Assembly: GCA_964360335.1 (NCBI GenBank)
Contig: CAYHVH010000001.1
Span: 70,859 to 134,858 of the forward strand
Source: CAYHVH01 sp964360335
Lineage (GTDB): Bacteria > Patescibacteriota > Doudnabacteria > UBA920 > 2-01-FULL-46-14
Reading direction: 5' to 3'
Length of the DNA stretch: 64,000 nucleotides
Shown here: positions 25,533 through 32,780 of the stretch, in pieces
Layout of the letters: each line of letters starts with the position of its first letter
Numbering within the stretch: position 1 is the stretch's first letter
The notes under the pieces: generated by a model
The model's database searches: none
Told to the model about the DNA's origin: nothing
What the model saw: the letters and a program-made list of their open reading frames with translations, nothing else
Translations under genes and position numbers: made by a program

Positions 25533-26242
25533 TAATTTTAGCAGTCATCTTTCTGGCTGTCTCGTGCAACGCCAAGAACGGGCAGGAAGGAGCAACTGAC
25601 ATGAATCAAAAGGTTGAGTTTATCACTACCGATCAAGTCAAAATCGTGGCGGACTATTATGCTCCGAAAGCCGCGTCCCGAAAAGGTGTCGTTTTGGTGC
25701 ACATGATGCCGGCGACTCGTAATTCCTGGGAGGAATTTGCCGGGAAACTGCAAGCAGTCGGCTATCACGCTTTGACTATTGATTTAAGAGGTCATGGCGA
25801 GTCAGGCGGCGGAAACTTTCAAAGATTTTCTGATGCCGAGCATCAGGCTTCAATTCGGGATCTAGAGGCCGCCGCGAAGTTTCTGGGGGAAAAGGGCGCG
25901 GCAGAATTGGCGGTTGCGGGAGCGAGCATTGGCGCGAATTTGGCGTTGCAGTATCTGGCGGAAAATCCCGAAACCAAGGCGGCGGTCTTGCTCTCTCCCG
26001 GTTTGGATTATCGGGGGATTCAAACTCCTCCGCTCGCGGCTCGGGTTTCCGATAAAAGCAAGATTTTATTTGTGGGGGCCGAGGATGATGCGGCCAGCAT
26101 GGGAGGGAGCTGTGAAGAACTGGTTTCCGAGTTGGGAATTACGGCAAAAATTTGTTTTGCGGCGGGCGGCCACGGCACGAATTTATTCCAAACCCATCCC
26201 GAGCTTCCAGAAGCCCTCCTCGATTTTTTGAAACAAAAATAA
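25511..26242 (+). CDS. Alpha/beta hydrolase, predicted lipoprotein
   Basis: 243 aa starting at GTG 25511 (GGAAA just upstream). A short hydrophobic signal ending LAVSC is a plausible lipobox. The hydrolase core shows GVVLVHMMPATRNSW (oxyanion), TIDLRGHGES, nucleophile elbow AGASIGANLAL, FVGAEDDAA (Asp) and GGHGTNLF (His): an intact Ser-Asp-His triad of the S33/dienelactone type. Substrate unknown. It is the last gene of a coupled HAD-trxB-hydrolase run, closed by the terminator at 26248-26281. Confidence 0.8.
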   Translation: MASRPGLIILAVIFLAVSCNAKNGQEGATDMNQKVEFITTDQVKIVADYYAPKAASRKGVVLVHMMPATRNSWEEFAGKLQAVGYHALTIDLRGHGESGGGNFQRFSDAEHQASIRDLEAAAKFLGEKGAAELAVAGASIGANLALQYLAENPETKAAVLLSPGLDYRGIQTPPLAARVSDKSKILFVGAEDDAASMGGSCEELVSELGITAKICFAAGGHGTNLFQTHPELPEALLDFLKQK

Positions 26243-26247
26243 AAAAA

Positions 26248-26281
26248 GAGAGCGCCGGTCGTAAAACCCGACGCTCTTTTG
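26248..26281 (+). terminator. Intrinsic terminator
   Basis: AGAGCG...CGCTCTTTT hairpin with a GC-rich upper stem (ccggtcg/cccga), just after the hydrolase stop. Confidence 0.65.
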
Positions 26282-26318
26282 CTTCACTCGTAGGGCAGAA
26301 ATCGAAGCGGATGGCGGT

Positions 26319-26951
26319 TTATCTCGCCCGCATGGATAGAACTTGCGACACGCGGCTCAACTCTTGCAGTCCTTCTTGCTCCTTTTGAATGTTGAGCCGA
26401 CGAATGACCGCGAGAATGACGCCGAGCGCCAGTAACGCGCTGATTACGGCGTCAAGTTTTGGGAGGTTGAAAAGCAGGATTACCAGGCCGTTAGTTCCAG
26501 TGCCAAAACCGATTGCAGATCCGACGTAGAATTTCAGCCTAGCGCTTTGCGCGTTGATGCTGCTGTGCGCGTCGATCGCGAAAGCGCAAGCGAGGTTGAC
26601 CGCGCCAGCAAAAAAGCCGATGGCTGGGATCAGCCAGCCGCGCGTGAGTACCTCGTCGTTTTTGAGCGCTGCATGTGCGCCGAGGATCAGGATAATGAGA
26701 CAGCCCGTGGCGAGAGCGACGTCGCTCCACCAGGCAATTCGGTTGGCCGCCCTGCTGTGGCCTTGGTTTTCTTGCTTCAGTCCCCAGATGTTCAGGGTGA
26801 CCAGGACCGCATCGTAGTTTCCCGAAAAAAAGTTACTTCCTAAAAGGAGACTTTTTGAGAAAAACCAGCCACCGAACTCGATAGCAGTGATTACCAGGTC
26901 GACTGCCAGAATGAGCCACAAAGTTCGCAATCCTGCGTTTTTGTCCTCCAT
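26319..26951 (-). CDS. Multi-TM protein, possibly a degenerate cation-diffusion-facilitator-like membrane domain
   Basis: 210 aa from ATG 26951 (AAGGAGGAG 7 nt upstream). Six hydrophobic segments, ending LDAVISALLALGVILAVIRRL, which resembles the last TM of CDF transporters, with a further NYDAVLVTLNIWGL-like segment where CDF proteins carry metal-binding Asp. The usual HxxxD signatures are missing and there is no cytoplasmic domain, only a basic amphipathic tail. I cannot assign a function; the CDF resemblance is weak. Confidence 0.45.
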   Translation of the reverse strand: MEDKNAGLRTLWLILAVDLVITAIEFGGWFFSKSLLLGSNFFSGNYDAVLVTLNIWGLKQENQGHSRAANRIAWWSDVALATGCLIILILGAHAALKNDEVLTRGWLIPAIGFFAGAVNLACAFAIDAHSSINAQSARLKFYVGSAIGFGTGTNGLVILLFNLPKLDAVISALLALGVILAVIRRLNIQKEQEGLQELSRVSQVLSMRAR

Positions 26952-27003
26952 TGACCACTCCTCCTTAGAGCTTGAAATTGCTTCTACGCTAGCAGGTTTT
27001 GGT

Positions 27004-27043
27004 AAAAAAATCAAGAGCCCCGTGGATATTCGGCGGGGCTCTT
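27004..27043 (-). terminator. Terminator downstream of efp
   Basis: Minus strand: AAGAGCCCCG-ccgaatatcca-CGGGGCTCTT then gaTTTTTTT. Confidence 0.8.
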
Positions 27044-27058
27044 ACAACAAGGAAAATT

Positions 27059-27628
27059 TTAGATGTTGGCCCGCTCGACGTATTCCCCGGTTTGGGTGTT
27101 GACGCGGACGGATTCGCCTTCTTTGATGAACAGGGGAACATTGACCACGAGCCCCGTTTCCAGGGTTGCCGGTTTGGTGCCGCCAGTGGCGGTGTCGCCC
27201 TTGACGCCTGGTGGCGTACTTACGACTTTGAGTGCGACTTTGACCGGCAGTTCCACGCTTATGGGTCGGCCTTGGTAGGCGTTTAGTGTTACCTCCATCC
27301 CTTCCTTGAGGTAGTCCGCGATTTCTTCCGTCAGGTCTTTGGGCAATTCCACAGTCTCGAAAGTTTCGTTGTCCATGAAGTGCGTGCCGCTGTGGTCTTT
27401 GTACAAAAACTGGGCTTTATGTTTGGTCACGTCCGCCGCCTCGACCCTTTCCCCGACCTTGAAAGTGTATTCCACAATCCGGCCGGTGATGAGATTTTTG
27501 AGTTTGGCTTGAACCGTCGGTTTGCGCTGGGCAGTGCGCAGAAAATTCGCCCAGACGATGACGTGCGGGGCGTTTTGAAATTCAATCACGGTGCCGGTTT
27601 TTTTGAGGCTCGAAAAGTCCAGGGGCAT
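27059..27628 (-). CDS. efp: Translation elongation factor P
   Basis: 189 aa with three beta domains: KOW-like N-domain (FSSLKKTGTVIEF), the tip loop FLRTAQRKPTVQAKLKNL whose Lys is the position modified in other bacteria, TYMD-like HFMDNETFETVELP, and the C-terminal OB domain GTKPATLETGLVVNVPLF and VRVNTQTGEYVER. EF-P relieves ribosome stalling at polyproline, which fits the Pro-rich repeat peptides in this genome. ATG 27628 is chosen over 27709 because the extra residues are coded by the repeat block at 27640-27760 and are not family-like. Confidence 0.95.
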   Translation of the reverse strand: MPLDFSSLKKTGTVIEFQNAPHVIVWANFLRTAQRKPTVQAKLKNLITGRIVEYTFKVGERVEAADVTKHKAQFLYKDHSGTHFMDNETFETVELPKDLTEEIADYLKEGMEVTLNAYQGRPISVELPVKVALKVVSTPPGVKGDTATGGTKPATLETGLVVNVPLFIKEGESVRVNTQTGEYVERANI

Positions 27629-27639
27629 TCGTCGCAATT

Positions 27640-27760
27640 GGTGTCGCCTTCGTTCCCCCTCGGCTTCGCTCGGGGTAACTACGGCACACTTATTGCTCCT
27701 CTTTCCCAAAACGCGTGCTCCCCCTCGCTAAAGCTTCGGGGTGCGCTACTCGTTTTGGGA
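27640..27760. repeat. Composite inverted repeats upstream of efp
   Basis: CCCCTCGGCTTCGCTCGGGG (27656-27675) and a larger inverted repeat CCCAAAACG...CGTTTTGGG (27705-27759) that itself holds CCCCTCGCTAAAGCTTCGGGG. No terminator T-run. The following 27780-27843 carries a weaker GCGATTGGCGAT/GCCGATCGCC repeat and nothing else I can name. Confidence 0.6.
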
Positions 27761-27843
27761 ATGTTAAGATAAAGGTGAGGTGCAAATAGCGATTGGCGAT
27801 TTGAGTGTCTTCTAATGGCCAATTGCCGATCGCCAGTTGCTCC

Positions 27844-28062
27844 TTAGGGTGCCGGGACAAAAGGCAGGAGGGCCAGATGGCGGGCGCGTTTCAGAGCTTT
27901 AGTGATGAGCTTTTGGTGTTTCTGACAAGAGCCGGTGCGTTTGCGGCCCAAAATTTTCGCATGGGGAGACATGAAGCGCCGCAAAAATTGCGTGTCCTTG
28001 TAGTCCACGTAGCTAATCTTGTTTTCGCACAAAAAACAGGATTTGGGCGAGGCGTTCGGCAT
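27844..28062 (-). CDS. rpsR: 30S ribosomal protein S18
   Basis: 72 aa from ATG 28062: CFLCENKISYVDYKDTQFL, then RRFMSPHAKILGRKRTGSC and KHQKLITKALKRARHLALLP, the normal S18 core with its CxxC plus Cys zinc-type residues kept. S18 binds S6 on the platform. Third gene of rpsF-ssb-rpsR on the minus strand, 16 nt after ssb. The frame is open up to 28119, but that N-terminus overlaps ssb and is not family-like. Confidence 0.97.
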   Translation of the reverse strand: MPNASPKSCFLCENKISYVDYKDTQFLRRFMSPHAKILGRKRTGSCQKHQKLITKALKRARHLALLPFVPAP

Positions 28063-28078
28063 ATTTCTAGAAGTTGAT

Positions 28079-28537
28079 TTAGAAGGGAATATCCTCAACA
28101 CTGATTTCTTCTTCCCCACCTCCTGGAGGAGCCGCGGGTTTGGCGGCGGGCGGTTCCTCTTGGGTAATAATATTTTCTTCCGGCTCGGGAGTCGCGGCGG
28201 CTTGGGTCCCCTTGCTGTCCAGCATAATCAAATTGTCTGCTACAATTTCCGTGCGATTTCGCTTGCTGCCGTCTTGGCCTTCCCAGTTACGAGTTTGCAG
28301 TCTGCCTTCGACGAGAACCCGGGAGCCCTTTTTGAGATACTGGGCGACAATTTCGCCGAGTTTCCGCCAGGCCACGACATTGTGGAATTCCACCGATTCC
28401 TTGCGTGCTCCGGTAGGGTCGGTCCAAACAAAATTGGTGGCGACCCCGAAAGAGGTGACATTTACCCCCGAGGGCGTGGTCCGCACCTCTGGGTCGCGGG
28501 TCAGTCGACCGACGACGATTGCTTTATTGATATCCAT
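28079..28537 (-). CDS. ssb: Single-stranded DNA-binding protein
   Basis: 152 aa: an OB fold (INKAIVVGRLTRDPEVR, FGVATNFVW, EFHNVVAWRKLGEIV, GSRVLVEGRLQTRNWEGQDG), a Pro/Glu-rich linker and the acidic tip ISVEDIPF that recruits partner proteins. It protects ssDNA in replication and repair. Classical location between rpsF and rpsR. Confidence 0.98.
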   Translation of the reverse strand: MDINKAIVVGRLTRDPEVRTTPSGVNVTSFGVATNFVWTDPTGARKESVEFHNVVAWRKLGEIVAQYLKKGSRVLVEGRLQTRNWEGQDGSKRNRTEIVADNLIMLDSKGTQAAATPEPEENIITQEEPPAAKPAAPPGGGEEEISVEDIPF

Positions 28538-28642
28538 AGTATTGTAAAATCCGAAGCACGAAATCCGAAATCCTAAACTTTTGGAATTTGAGATTTAGAA
28601 TTTAGAGATTGTTTCGAGTTTCGAATTTAGGATTTAATGATA
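28538..28642. repeat. AT-rich simple direct/inverted repeats between ssb and rpsF
   Basis: Tandem AAATCCGAA-type and AATTTAGGATTT/AAATCCTAAA units. Similar AT-rich filler is seen at 52015-52095 (TTTAGGATTTAGGAATT) after dnaJ. Confidence 0.5.
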
Positions 28643-29098
28643 TTATTTCAGGTCTTCTGGGGATTCTAATGCCTTTTCAATTTCCGCGTCCAAATCTATC
28701 TGGATTTTTTTACCCTCCGGAGCTTTGGCGTAGGCGGGCTTCGGCTCTTCCGGCGGTTTTCTGAGTTTGAGCTTGGCTTGGGCGACCCGGTCTTTTTCCA
28801 GGCGCACCAGGGCCTCGTCCTGGTTCGTGATTAAGTGGCGGATAATCCCTTGGGAGGTGCGGATTTTGTGTTCAATGCCGTTAACCTGGTCGGCGGGCGC
28901 CGAAAAATTAACCACCACGTAATATCCGTTTTTGGTCTTTTTGATGGGATAGGCGAGTTTGCGTTTGCCCAGTTCCTCGTGTTTTTCGATAATCCCGCCG
29001 CCGTCCGTCAAAAACTTTTTCACCTCGGCGGTAAGGGCCGGAATTTGGTCGTCGGAAACTTGGCTTCCCACGATATACATCAGTTCATATTTCGGCAT
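28643..29098 (-). CDS. rpsF: 30S ribosomal protein S6
   Basis: 151 aa: ferredoxin-like S6 core (YELMYIVGSQVSDDQIPAL, LGKRKLAYPIKKTKNGYYVV, VNFSAPADQVNGIEHKIR) plus a C-terminal Lys/Pro/Glu-rich extension of about 45 residues. S6 pairs with S18. First gene of the rpsF-ssb-rpsR operon; promoter at 29160-29188. Confidence 0.97.
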   Translation of the reverse strand: MPKYELMYIVGSQVSDDQIPALTAEVKKFLTDGGGIIEKHEELGKRKLAYPIKKTKNGYYVVVNFSAPADQVNGIEHKIRTSQGIIRHLITNQDEALVRLEKDRVAQAKLKLRKPPEEPKPAYAKAPEGKKIQIDLDAEIEKALESPEDLK

Positions 29099-29159
29099 AG
29101 TCTTTGGGACTATCTCCTCGCGCAGAGGGGAATATGAGCTTAATTATTGAGGTTTTTGG

Positions 29160-29188
29160 AGTATAGCAGGAAGAAAATTATAGGTCAA
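29160..29188 (-). promoter_or_regulatory. Promoter of rpsF-ssb-rpsR
   Basis: Minus strand TTGACC (29183-29188), 17-nt spacer, TATACT (29160-29165). The leader of about 55 nt contains a small hairpin CCCCTC-tgcgc-GAGGAG over the GAGGAG upstream of ATG; S6:S18 leader control is known in other bacteria but the match here is not verified. Confidence 0.7.
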
Positions 29189-29274
29189 CCCTGGGTTAAT
29201 TTAGACGCCCCCTTCCTTTTCTTGCTAGTATTGAAATGCTGTAAAGCAAGATTTGAGAACAAGAAGGGGGCAGT

Positions 29275-29427
29275 ATGAGCAGTGAGATTGAGAAACTCGC
29301 GGAGCAAGTGGCGGAACTGAAACAAACGGTCGCTGGGCTTGAGGAGCGTTTGGCCCAGTTCGAAAAAGAATTGGGACGTCTAAGAGTACAGTTCAATCAG
29401 CACGCCAATCCCCGTGGTACGGAGTGA
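29275..29427 (+). CDS. 50-aa coiled-coil protein
   Basis: ATG 29275 with AGAAGGGGG 4 nt upstream opens 50 codons. The product is one amphipathic helix with heptad Leu/Val spacing (IEKLAEQVAELKQTVAGLEE then RLAQFEKELGRLRVQF) and a short polar tail. It resembles SlyX-like or leucine-zipper mini-proteins but no family is certain. A strong terminator follows 15 nt after the stop, so it is a single-gene unit divergent from rpsF. Confidence 0.65.
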   Translation: MSSEIEKLAEQVAELKQTVAGLEERLAQFEKELGRLRVQFNQHANPRGTE

Positions 29428-29442
29428 GTGGTGAGTTTCCCG

Positions 29443-29476
29443 GCAGGCGTCCTGGTATACAGGACGCCTGCTTTTG
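29443..29476 (+). terminator. Intrinsic terminator
   Basis: GCAGGCGTCCTG-gtata-CAGGACGCCTGC followed by TTTTGTT: perfect 12-bp stem. Confidence 0.9.
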
Positions 29477-29483
29477 TTATTTG

Positions 29484-30659
29484 TTAAACATTAAACCGAA
29501 AGTGTACCACGTCGCCGTCCTGGACGACGTAGTCTTTGCCTTCTTGCCGCAGCAGCCCGCGTTCGCGCGCGGGGACGTAGCCGCCCGCGTCCAGGAGCGT
29601 TTGCCAATTTATCACTTCGGCTTTGATGAATCCTTTTTCAAAGTCGGTATGGATGATACCCGCGGCCTGGGGCGCCTTGGTGCCGACTTTACAAGTCCAG
29701 GCGCGGATCTCGCCGGGCTTGACCGTGGTAAAAAAGGTAACAAGATTGAGTGTCTGGTAGGCGGCTTTGATGAGTTTGGTAAGCCCACTTTCTGGTAAAC
29801 TCAGCTCGGTTAGATATTCTTTTCGTTCTTCGACAGAAAGTAGCGAGAGTTCGGCTTCGAGCTGGGCGTCGAGGACAACAACCTCTCCCTCAATCCCTCC
29901 CCTCGCCAGGGGAGGGAGGGAGAAGGGGGAGACCCTCTCCCCAGGCGCGGGGAGAGTTGCCCGCCCGCCTTCGAGTGGCCGAAGGCCAGTCGGGCGGGGA
30001 GAGAGGTCGAAGTGTTTGGTATCAAGATTAAACTTCGCATTGGCTACATACAAGATTGGTTTGTTGGTGAGAAGGGGAAATTCGGGAAAATAGCTTTGTT
30101 CTTCTGCGGTCAAATTGACCGTGCTGGCAAGCTTGCCCGCGGCAAGCGCTTCAAAATATTTTTGGGCCACCGCGGCTTTCAAAATATCTTCGTGATGTCC
30201 ACTTTTGGCCGCACTTTTAAGACTTTCGCGCTTTTTTTCAATCAGTTGGAGGTCAGCCAAAATCAATTCTGTTTCGAGAGTTTCGAGGTCCCGTTGCGGA
30301 TTAACACTTCCTTCCACATGAGCGACATTGGGGTCTTCAAAAAGCCTAACCACTTCGACAATCGCGTCAACCTCCCGGATATGAGAGAGAAATTGATTGC
30401 CAAGCCCGGCCCCCTTGTGCGCTTCTTTCACCAGACCAGCAATGTCCTTAAATTCGATGGTCGTGGGGATAATTTGCTGGGCGTTTTCAAGCTTAGCTAA
30501 TTTTTCCAAGCGCTCATCAGGTACTGGGACAATTCCCACATTGGGCTCAATCGTGGTAAAAGGATAATTGGCCACCTGGGCTTGCAAGTTGGTGAGGGCG
30601 TTAAAAAGCGTTGACTTGCCAACGTTCGGAAGACCGACGATGCTGATGGAGAATGACAT
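29484..30659 (-). CDS. ychF: Redox-regulated ATPase YchF (Obg-like)
   Basis: 391 aa: P-loop GLPNVGKSTLFNAL, switch region FKDIAGLVKEAHKGAGLGNQ, coiled-coil insertion (LADLQLIEKKRESLKSA) and C-terminal TGS domain (NLVTFFTTVKPGEIRAWTC, AGIIHTDFEKGFIKAEVI). It is a ribosome-associated ATPase of the OBG family. A block of about 44 residues between NLDTKHFD and VVVLDAQLEAEL (29880-30011) is coded by repeats (RPLEGGRATLPAPGERV, PPLARGGIEGEV). It falls just after the nucleotide-specificity strand LYVANAKFN. Length exceeds the usual 363-365 aa by that amount less a small deletion. Confidence 0.96.
   Translation of the reverse strand: MSFSISIVGLPNVGKSTLFNALTNLQAQVANYPFTTIEPNVGIVPVPDERLEKLAKLENAQQIIPTTIEFKDIAGLVKEAHKGAGLGNQFLSHIREVDAIVEVVRLFEDPNVAHVEGSVNPQRDLETLETELILADLQLIEKKRESLKSAAKSGHHEDILKAAVAQKYFEALAAGKLASTVNLTAEEQSYFPEFPLLTNKPILYVANAKFNLDTKHFDLSPRPTGLRPLEGGRATLPAPGERVSPFSLPPLARGGIEGEVVVLDAQLEAELSLLSVEERKEYLTELSLPESGLTKLIKAAYQTLNLVTFFTTVKPGEIRAWTCKVGTKAPQAAGIIHTDFEKGFIKAEVINWQTLLDAGGYVPARERGLLRQEGKDYVVQDGDVVHFRFNV
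29880..30011. repeat. Composite palindromic repeat inserted in frame in ychF
   Basis: Three modules: CCCTCCCC-tcgcca-GGGGAGGG; CTCTCCCC-aggcgc-GGGGAGAG; and CCCGCC-cgCCTTCGAGTGGCCGAAGG-ccagtc-GGGCGGG. The CCTTCGAGTGGCC part recurs at 63767. It begins with the same ACCTCTCCCTCAATCCC arm and ends AGAGGTCGAAG as in tal and topA. Confidence 0.85.
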
Positions 30660-30786
30660 GGTTTAGTAGTGAGTAGCCGGTAGTCAGTAGTGATAAGTAA
30701 GCACCTCAAACCTTTGGTATTATACCGCGGAAAACAAGTTTTTACTAACCTGGGTTCCGCATTAAATGCGGAATGGGAAAGAATTC

Positions 30787-30815
30787 TTGTCAGACTTCTA
30801 AAACCAAGATATAAT
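30787..30815 (+). promoter_or_regulatory. Promoter of the 60-aa gene
   Basis: TTGTCA (30787-30792), 17-nt spacer, perfect TATAAT (30810-30815). Confidence 0.8.
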
Positions 30816-30862
30816 AGTGAAGGAGAGGGAATTAAAAATTAATTTCTGAAGCAACAAAAATT

Positions 30863-31045
30863 ATGGCAACTCCAGGATTGGGTTCCCCGGAAGCAGGTGA
30901 GAGGCGATACAGCGCAAACCTGAATCCCGAAGGGGAAGGTGAAGGTTTCTTCTTGATCGAATTTCCAGATGGAACGACCCAGCGGGTAGAGAGTCGCAAA
31001 GATGCAGTTCGCGCCATTGAAGAGTGGCGTAGCCAAGTTCATTGA
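30863..31045 (+). CDS. 60-aa small hypothetical protein
   Basis: ATG 30863 begins a 60-aa product with GEGFFLIEFPDGTTQRVESR and DAVRAIEEWRSQV: a short strand-strand-helix fold, with no Cys or TM segment. It has its own near-consensus promoter and its own terminator (31055-31087), so it is a real single-gene unit. Only a weak SD precedes ATG; the better AGGAGAGGG at 30821 is too far upstream. Family unknown. Confidence 0.6.
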   Translation: MATPGLGSPEAGERRYSANLNPEGEGEGFFLIEFPDGTTQRVESRKDAVRAIEEWRSQVH

Positions 31046-31054
31046 AGGTTAATC

Positions 31055-31087
31055 AAAAAGAGGTGTCAATTATGCAACCTCTTTTTG
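31055..31087 (+). terminator. Intrinsic terminator
   Basis: AAAAAGAGGT-gtcaattatgc-AACCTCTTTTTG. Confidence 0.8.
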
Positions 31088-31109
31088 TTTTGTGTTGTAT
31101 AATTAGCTT

Positions 31110-32477
31110 ATGAATATCAATCCGGAAATTTTCCGGGCCTATGACGTTCGCGGTCTGTACCCGGCAGACATCAATCCCGAAGTTGCTTACCGCCTGGGCC
31201 GGGCGTTTGGCAAGTACTTGAAGCAGAGTTTGGGCAAGGTCTTGCCGTTCTCGGTCGTAGTGGGCTTGGATATGCGCGGCTCTTCCCCGTTTTTGGCGCG
31301 CGAGGCGATTGCCGGACTTAATGACCAGGGGATTGATGTGGTGGAAATCGGCAAAGTTCCTGCACCGGCTTTTTACTACGCAGTAGCGTTTAAGGATTAC
31401 GCCGGCGGGCTGATGGTTACCGCTTCTCATAATCCCAAAGAATACAATGGCTTTAAATTTTGCGCAGCCAAAGCTGTACCGGTAGCGCGGGGTTCAGGCT
31501 TGGAAGAGATCCAGAGTTATATCTCGCTTGAGGAAATTAGGGATAAACCCGGAGTTAAAGGACGAGTCTCTTCCCTCGAGAATATTGCCCAGGAGTATGT
31601 GCGACAGGATTTGGCCTATGTTAACTACGGGAAGATTAAAAAACTGAAGATTGTGGCAGATACGGCCAATGCGATGGGGGCCGTTTACCTCGATGAACTG
31701 TTTAAAATCATTCCTGGCGATTTGATTCGGCTCAACTGGGAGCTAAACGGAAACATGCCCATTCATGAACCCAATCCTTTGAAGATCGAAACTCTGCAGC
31801 AGTTGCAGGCAGTCATTAAAAATGAAAAGGCCGATCTGGGCATCGCCACCGACGGAGACGGGGACCGAATGGCTCTCCTGGATGATCAAGCCGAGATTAT
31901 CCCCCCCGCCATCATACTTGGCCTGGTGGCCCAAGTTTTGCTGAAAAAATACCCGGGTGAGCGCATTGGCTATGATCCTCGTTTGAGCCGCGTAGCGAGA
32001 GAAATGATTTTGGAAGCAGGCGGGGAGCCGATTCAGACTCCGGTCGGCCATTCGCTCATCAAAGCCCTGATGAGAGAAAAGAATATTTTATTCAGCGGGG
32101 AGTTGTCTTCGCATTATTATTTTCGGGAGAATTATAATTTTGAATCTCCGGCGTTCGTAATTGCCCAGTTATTGCTGTTGCGTTCCGGACTGGATATACC
32201 TCTGTCCGAGATTTGGCAAAGTCATAAAAAATATTATCACTCCGGAGAGATTAACTTTGAAGTCAGCGATAAGCAAGCGGCCCTGGAAAGATTAGAAACA
32301 AAATATGCGGACGGCCGGGTCAGCAAACCGGACGGGCTGAAGGTCGAATATGATGACTGGTGGTTTAACGCGCGGCCTTCCAATACCGAGCCGTTTCTGC
32401 GCCTCAACCTCGAGGCCGATACAGAAGAGTTAATGAAACAGAGACTCGGGGAAGTTTCCCTGCTCATCAAGGGTTAA
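31110..32477 (+). CDS. Phosphomannomutase/phosphoglucomutase
   Basis: 455 aa of the alpha-D-phosphohexomutase family: FRAYDVRGLYP, the phospho-serine loop MVTASHNPKEYNG, metal loop ATDGDGDRMALLD, sugar loop FSGELSSHYYF and phosphate loop RPSNTEPFLRL. It interconverts mannose/glucose 6- and 1-phosphates for polysaccharide or nucleotide-sugar synthesis and can take the product of the PGI/PMI at 4.4 kb. TATAAT (31098-31103) ends 6 nt before ATG, so translation is probably leaderless. Confidence 0.95.
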   Translation: MNINPEIFRAYDVRGLYPADINPEVAYRLGRAFGKYLKQSLGKVLPFSVVVGLDMRGSSPFLAREAIAGLNDQGIDVVEIGKVPAPAFYYAVAFKDYAGGLMVTASHNPKEYNGFKFCAAKAVPVARGSGLEEIQSYISLEEIRDKPGVKGRVSSLENIAQEYVRQDLAYVNYGKIKKLKIVADTANAMGAVYLDELFKIIPGDLIRLNWELNGNMPIHEPNPLKIETLQQLQAVIKNEKADLGIATDGDGDRMALLDDQAEIIPPAIILGLVAQVLLKKYPGERIGYDPRLSRVAREMILEAGGEPIQTPVGHSLIKALMREKNILFSGELSSHYYFRENYNFESPAFVIAQLLLLRSGLDIPLSEIWQSHKKYYHSGEINFEVSDKQAALERLETKYADGRVSKPDGLKVEYDDWWFNARPSNTEPFLRLNLEADTEELMKQRLGEVSLLIKG

Positions 32478-32512
32478 AAAATTAAGCGTCGGGGCAGAGT
32501 TGACCTCGCCGC

Positions 32513-32755
32513 TTAGGGGTAGAGTTGTTGGTGGTTGTGCGTGACCCGCTTCGCGCCAATTTTTTGAGCGAAAGCGGCGAGTTGATCGGGCGTGATGTCA
32601 CCCCGCAACAAAATTTGCAAGACATGAGGGTTGCTGTCTCCTGCGCAACGGAGGACGAGACTATCGGGAGGAGGCCAACAGAGGTCGGCCCCGACCGTTT
32701 TCGCTTGTTGCGGGTCTTCAAATTCCACATAGACATCCATGACCTTCGTTGGCAT
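32513..32755 (-). CDS. 80-aa hypothetical protein downstream of trpS
   Basis: ATG 32755 with AAGGAGG 5 nt upstream gives MPTKVMDVYVEFEDPQQAK and later ITPDQLAAFAQKIGAKRV, ending QQLYP. Mixed alpha/beta, no TM. The 25-nt gap to trpS suggests co-transcription. I do not recognise the family. An alternative overlapping frame (32482-32736) has poor protein character and no SD. Confidence 0.65.
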   Translation of the reverse strand: MPTKVMDVYVEFEDPQQAKTVGADLCWPPPDSLVLRCAGDSNPHVLQILLRGDITPDQLAAFAQKIGAKRVTHNHQQLYP

Positions 32756-32780
32756 CTGTCCTCCTTTCCGGTCTAAAGAG

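Noticed and set aside
32482..32736. 84-aa minus-strand ORF overlapping the 80-aa gene after trpS
   Set aside because: The other frame has an AAGGAGG site and better protein composition.
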